This document shows, piece after piece, positions 10,101-11,811 of a stretch of 11,811 nt of DNA. The position numbers and the translations under genes were made by a program. Source of the stretch: Clostridia bacterium (GTDB lineage: Bacteria; Bacillota_A; Clostridia; Christensenellales; Borkfalkiaceae). The notes below the pieces were generated by a model, which made no database searches, had not been told where the DNA came from, and was given only the letters and a program-made list of their open reading frames with translations. How positions within the stretch are numbered: the first letter of the stretch is position 1; the number at the start of each line of letters is the position of its first letter. The stretch is from the NCBI GenBank assembly GCA_003979335.1, contig RYWC01000004.1, positions 1 to 11,811 on the forward strand, read 5' to 3'.

Positions 10101-11745
10101 CTTGAATTGCGGCGCGCTTGCATCGGTAAATCTTAACGGCGCAGTCACAGTAAACGATTATGCTTTTGCAGGCTGCAAATCGCTTGAAACAGTTACAGGC
10201 TTATCGGCTGTAACCGAAATAGGCAATTATGCGTTTGCCGATTGTTCGGCGCTTAAATCGCTTACTCTTACTTCGGCAAAAACTATCGGAGATTATGCGT
10301 TTTTTGTCGACGCGGATGACGCTTATACGGAAATATCCATTCCTGCAGCGGTTTCTGTGGGGAGATTTGCATTCTACGGCGGCAGCGAAACTACCGTAAA
10401 TATTCCGGCATCGCTTGTCATTATAGGCGACGGCGCTTTTGCCGGTTCGTCAAAGCTTACGGGATTTACTGTTGCTGACGGAAACGAAGCGTTCTTTGCG
10501 AATGACGGAGTTCTTTACGCGTATGTAAAGAATTATGCTAAGCAGAAAACCGAAAAAATAGAAAATCCCGATAACACCATAACTTTAAAGCCGTTGCCCG
10601 AATACGAAATCAGCGTGAACAAAGATGTATTTACGCTCATTGCGTATCCTTCTGCGAAAATTGCGGAAACAGTTGACGGTGAAAAAGTTTATAACGTTTT
10701 GGATTCTACTATAAAAGTCGAGGGCTCTGCATTCCGCCAGCTCAATGACGGTTGTATTACAAAAGTTGTTTTACCTTACGAGCTTGAAGTTTTAGGCGCG
10801 GCTGCTTTCTATCAAAGCGGAATAACATCCTACGAATTTAAAGGCGTTACGGCGCCCGTGCTCGAAACAGAATATTCAGCCATAGTGGACGACCTTGTGG
10901 ACATTGCAGGTCTGACTTCGGTTAAAGGATATTATTATAACAACTTTGCAACAGACTTTATATTCTATGTAAATATGGTAGATGCAAGCGGCATAAATTT
11001 GCCTAAGCTTAAAATTTACCGCCCTGAAAACGGAGTAGGATACGATAATTATATTTTTGCAAACTATTTCGGCGAATGTACGCTTACGGGCATTGCAAAA
11101 GCTCAGGCTACCGATTCGTTTATAAAGTTTGTCAGCGGCACTTATTCCGCACAGGAAATTTCGGGCTGGAATAAAGACAATAAAACTTTGAAAGAAATTG
11201 AAAATTATTCCGCTCAGGTCAAAGCCGCGCACGAGAATTACAACGCTTTTGCAAACGACGAAAATCAGATGAACTTCGTTGACAGCTCGCTTATTGAAAA
11301 ATTCAACGCAATAGAAACGGCTTTGCGTCCTGTTAAAGCTTTATTCGGTATCAACGTTAAAATTTCCAGACTGACATTTACAGGTTCTTATAAAACCGAA
11401 TATAAAGTCGGTGAAAAGTTTGATATTACAGGGCTTCAGATTGTGGTAATTTACGACGATTATTCTTCGGAGAACGCGGATATGAGCAAAGTTACCGTAA
11501 TTGACGACCAGCCTTTGACCGAATATGACAACGCTGTAAGGCTTTCTTACGGCGGAAGAAACCTTAACGTGCCGGTAACTGTTACGGTAAACGGCGGAAA
11601 CAACGGAGACGGAACAGTTGAGGGCGGTTGCGCAGGCGGCTGCGGAAGCGTCGATACGCTTGGAGGGACCGCGTTGTTGACGCTTACGGCTGTAGGGCTT
11701 ATGATTTTTGTTGCAGGAACAGTTCGCAGAAGAAAACAGAGGTAG
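4174..11745 (+). CDS. Giant secreted S8 subtilisin-family protease with BspA-type leucine-rich repeats
   Basis: This 2523-residue cell-surface serine endopeptidase resembles lactocepin and C5a peptidase. A signal peptide has a likely cleavage after ALA (residues 29-31). An inhibitor I9-like propeptide spans about 82-177. The S8 domain (about 215-715) has Asp229 (ILDTGLD), His306 (NHGTHVAG), the oxyanion Asn424 (AASN) and Ser662 (GTSMASP), so the catalytic set is complete. A PA domain (about 500-612) is inserted between Asn and Ser, as in cell-envelope proteases. An Fn3-like domain (about 775-922) ends in FFGDWEKAP, a motif typical of this group. Ig-like segments follow; the clearest, Big_2-like, is at 1345-1428. 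Next come about 27 BspA-type LRR_5 repeats (1461-2228), an unassigned segment (2233-2389), a group 3 Ig-like domain (about 2397-2475), and a Gly/Cys motif, membrane segment and basic tail (2484-2523). No LPxTG or SLH domain is present. It probably cleaves host or dietary proteins while attached by its repeats. The substrate is not inferable. Confidence 0.93.
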   Translation: MSLSRNKIKRGVLACLSVTLCATFAAGTALANFDGSMSVNKSSVDNVKFTDVTGQFDTTALTTENFNSKVMEAPKTPDETKTLIVSLDGKSVLDAKSNNETVAQFMDSSVGFATMRAIDEEQKNFINKLNSRKINYKVKHTYSTILNAVAIEVNTAYLSEIKELAGVKSVVVGSTYLVPQTVQSETDANGATVNDSFVYKTGIYDSSEYASLAEYPWGTGAGTVVAILDTGLDYTHDAFQRIPVTTSSEFSKTKIEEKLANTRALERMNAKGASLTADDVYISEKIPFAFDYADNDADVYPSYSNHGTHVAGIVGGYDEGGYDDKDGNHINEPFKGVAPDAQLVICKTFTDNLDDPALGGAEAEDIMAALEDCVTLGVDVINMSLGSTAGFSTTDDDDDEGRLFDVIFKNIQKEGISLICAASNDYSAGFGSTYGTNLASNPDSGTVGSPSTYHAALSVASVSGQKSEYMRDEKGNAVFFENSNNGNSEPYDFVDLMLDEGEDSHEFEYVYVGNGQPSSYNNTVRELIKGRIALIQRGGNTFQQKVQYACDEGAIGVIIFNNVAGTVRMSLGDIAESDIEKCPAVSIGMDAGNRLRDYAKSGEKGLVGKINIVRDLSAGPFMSAFSSWGTTPDLKIKPEITAHGGEITSTVPGGYDEQSGTSMASPNMAGLTALVRNYVKTLDIAKGQEASYITRLTNQLIMSTATTAFDEDGLAYSPRKQGAGLANLNNIVGTNKDPSKTLNATQAFIFTDEASDRLSKIGGKSIGDTVYYAGKDGRPKIELGEDEDGTGVYTFGFNVKNFGNKTLTFNTDSIVMTEQISSDNIAVAEKAYMLCNGENDIPPVFTVDGSPVTSVSVPAGEVKTVTVTITLSKSEKDYINSKFKNGMFVEGFIKLISQDSTQCDLSIPFLTFFGDWEKAPMLDYDVFELAELSQNTSLDEENKPKETIWPTQPFASYYGDKYIIPMGSYVYAQDPDPSQVPMYANKEYCAISRFDEIYNDEGIGNYVTTYNIRCVYAGLLRSARVVKYKLYDSVTGELIKEGHNNRVSKAYSNGGSARPAYVELKLSADELGLLENGKYRFDFEFLFNSDSEATEENTFSFDFYVDYETPVLQDARLRYYNYKEGSKDKQRIYLDLDVFDNHYPQSVMLCYLDESDNQRKLNLATDYITPIKNPVKNGVSSVSIDVTDIWDEYKDKLYVQLDDYALNHSNYYLGGLNNSTQVDTALNVNVLPDTFSLAEGESHLTLDINSAHRINLVYEGKADPSNFILTVGGGNLTNDGYIAVKNGEIVGLKSTNGRERPVTVSNGKGKSETIFVKVTDNVAKISNPDFAFNVIRNNTDALVKGKNGANVSVYPGEDIQLNVVPDPWYYPMENVAVTWSVKGNAVTVDDKGFVHTVSKGSATVSATIKILDGPTITRNLSFNVLDEFTIENMSLTEYHGEGETINGEEGVVVFPENTTIMSIGEEAFLNNTKITKIIIPKTITEIDVRAFKGCTSLKGVYFVNDLDSDYEAEGFVVESKLRLINRNAFEGCTSLEVLDLRNTKVISLGREAFKDCNKLSTIVKSKAIGTAYDRAFMGCSSLTSLDLTGLHVAGSNVFSGCENLTNVTTGRFTAIGENMFSSCRYAYQTYDYEKSEWSDWLYTDYPACNKIKNIEIKSTNVGNGAFENCTGLQTVKFTDSSADGKLEFFVGDRAFAGCSNLTSVDFGNCYVKSIGAEAFKNTAKLTSLTLPKGLEHIGSDAFSGTNLTDGGSGDYTISNNAVISGNTLLLFTGSGNYTVPAGVTRIGRNAFAYSQIKELTIPASVTEIGEGAFANSTLNKVTILGNISTIPEYAFYKTQLTSVTLPTGVTYVGDYAFAETPLSSFSFAPANKAEFGNSVFENCKELAQIALDSNITKMGSKTFAGCVTLQTATLPALESLGAYTFYETPALEAVTFNSAAVVTGEYTFAAESAAGRQNLTSVTFGSSIREIGTGLFLNCGALASVNLNGAVTVNDYAFAGCKSLETVTGLSAVTEIGNYAFADCSALKSLTLTSAKTIGDYAFFVDADDAYTEISIPAAVSVGRFAFYGGSETTVNIPASLVIIGDGAFAGSSKLTGFTVADGNEAFFANDGVLYAYVKNYAKQKTEKIENPDNTITLKPLPEYEISVNKDVFTLIAYPSAKIAETVDGEKVYNVLDSTIKVEGSAFRQLNDGCITKVVLPYELEVLGAAAFYQSGITSYEFKGVTAPVLETEYSAIVDDLVDIAGLTSVKGYYYNNFATDFIFYVNMVDASGINLPKLKIYRPENGVGYDNYIFANYFGECTLTGIAKAQATDSFIKFVSGTYSAQEISGWNKDNKTLKEIENYSAQVKAAHENYNAFANDENQMNFVDSSLIEKFNAIETALRPVKALFGINVKISRLTFTGSYKTEYKVGEKFDITGLQIVVIYDDYSSENADMSKVTVIDDQPLTEYDNAVRLSYGGRNLNVPVTVTVNGGNNGDGTVEGGCAGGCGSVDTLGGTALLTLTAVGLMIFVAGTVRRRKQR
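8554..10857 (+). repeat. BspA-type (LRR_5) leucine-rich repeat array, about 27 units
   Basis: Residues 1461-2228 of the protease hold about 27 repeats of 21-26 residues with the pattern I-G-x2-AF-x2-C-x2-L-x2-(V/L)-x-(L/I)-P-x2-(V/I). Typical units are EIGNYAFADCSALKSLTL and HIGSDAFSGTNL. Such solenoids occur in bacterial and protist surface proteins such as BspA and mediate binding to host proteins or other cells. The array is broken by an aromatic/acidic loop (residues 1624-1647) and by two non-LRR units (1754-1783 and 2110-2180). At the DNA level the repeats are well diverged, so recent tandem expansion is not apparent. Confidence 0.9.
11623..11742 (+). other. C-terminal Gly/Cys motif, membrane segment and basic tail (sorting-like signal)
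   Basis: Residues 2484-2523 end the protease with the three parts of a protein-sorting signal: a short motif GGCAGGCGS (Cys2486 and Cys2490), a hydrophobic span at about 2495-2517, and a basic tail RRRKQR. The layout matches CTERM-type tails such as GlyGly-CTERM, Synerg-CTERM and MYXO-CTERM, the last of which also uses a Cys. It is not an LPxTG sortase signal. The processing enzyme is not in the window. It could also be a plain membrane anchor. Confidence 0.65.
11738..11742 (+). promoter_or_regulatory. Ribosome binding site of the third gene, inside the protease 3' end
   Basis: AGAGG overlaps the last codons of the protease gene and lies 6 bases before the ATG at 11749. Together with the 3-base gap between stop and start, this indicates translational coupling. 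Confidence 0.75.
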
Positions 11746-11748
11746 CAG

Positions 11749-11811
11749 ATGACGAAGAAAATAAAAATCCTGATTATAGCCGTTTTCGGCATAATCGCTA
11801 CGGTTTGCGTA
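11749..11811 (+). CDS. Start of a third exported or membrane protein, truncated by the window end
   Basis: Only 21 codons are visible: a basic start (MTKKIK) followed by a hydrophobic stretch (ILIIAVFGIIATVCV), still open at the last base. This is a signal peptide or signal anchor; the Cys at residue 20 could be part of a lipobox, but the following residues are not available. The ATG follows the protease TAG (11743-11745) by 3 bases and has an AGAGG ribosome binding site 6 bases upstream, so it is probably co-translated with the protease. Nothing can be said about its mature domain. It may be another surface lipoprotein or a partner of the protease. Confidence 0.7.
   Translation, partial: MTKKIKILIIAVFGIIATVCV

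Noticed and set aside
8554..10857. Repeat region as a CRISPR array or minisatellite
   Set aside because: The periodicity of about 66-75 bases comes from protein-level leucine-rich repeats. The DNA units are diverged and there are no identical repeats with unique spacers.
10876..11232. Antisense ORFs inside both large genes, for example 118 codons on the - strand here
   Set aside because: They lie wholly inside well-supported coding regions and have no ribosome binding sites or recognisable domains. They are shadows of the + strand genes.

Overview
The window reads as the end of a short-read contig from a Gram-positive, Clostridia-like bacterium (Bacillota), probably an uncultured gut or host-associated lineage. 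This is inferred from gene content: strong AG-rich ribosome binding sites, a lactocepin/C5a-peptidase-like subtilase, BspA-type leucine-rich repeats and a GLUG-type beta-helix lipoprotein. There is no rRNA or other marker to fix the taxon. All coding is on the + strand and coding density is very high.

Layout. Bases 1-19 are the Tn5/Nextera transposon mosaic end, a library adapter left on the contig, so nothing is known upstream. Bases 20-157 are a leader with two small hairpins; the second (109-129) is followed by a T-rich stretch and overlaps an alternative GTG start. Bases 158-4135 encode a 1325-residue secreted, probably lipid-anchored surface protein: an Ig/InlB-like domain, a GLUG-type beta-helix, a Listeria-Bacteroides-like repeat, then about 740 residues of degenerate beta-rich modules I cannot name. 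After a 38-base gap without a terminator, 4174-11745 encodes a 2523-residue secreted subtilisin-family protease. It carries a propeptide, an intact Asp/His/Asn/Ser set, a PA insert, an Fn3-like domain, Ig-like domains, about 27 BspA-type leucine-rich repeats, a group 3 Ig-like domain, and a C-terminal Gly/Cys motif followed by a membrane segment and a basic tail. A third gene starts 3 bases after that stop and runs off the window; only its N-terminal signal or anchor segment is visible.

The three genes are probably one transcription unit devoted to the cell surface: a putative lipoprotein with carbohydrate- or protein-binding-like folds, a very large adhesive protease, and a third exported or membrane protein. 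The most interesting points are the non-LPxTG, Cys-containing C-terminal sorting-like tail of the protease, the protease/leucine-rich-repeat fusion, and the unassigned repeat modules of the first protein. I found no RNA genes, CRISPR arrays, insertion sequences or phage genes. The window holds recognisable families in an unusual arrangement rather than a clearly new system.
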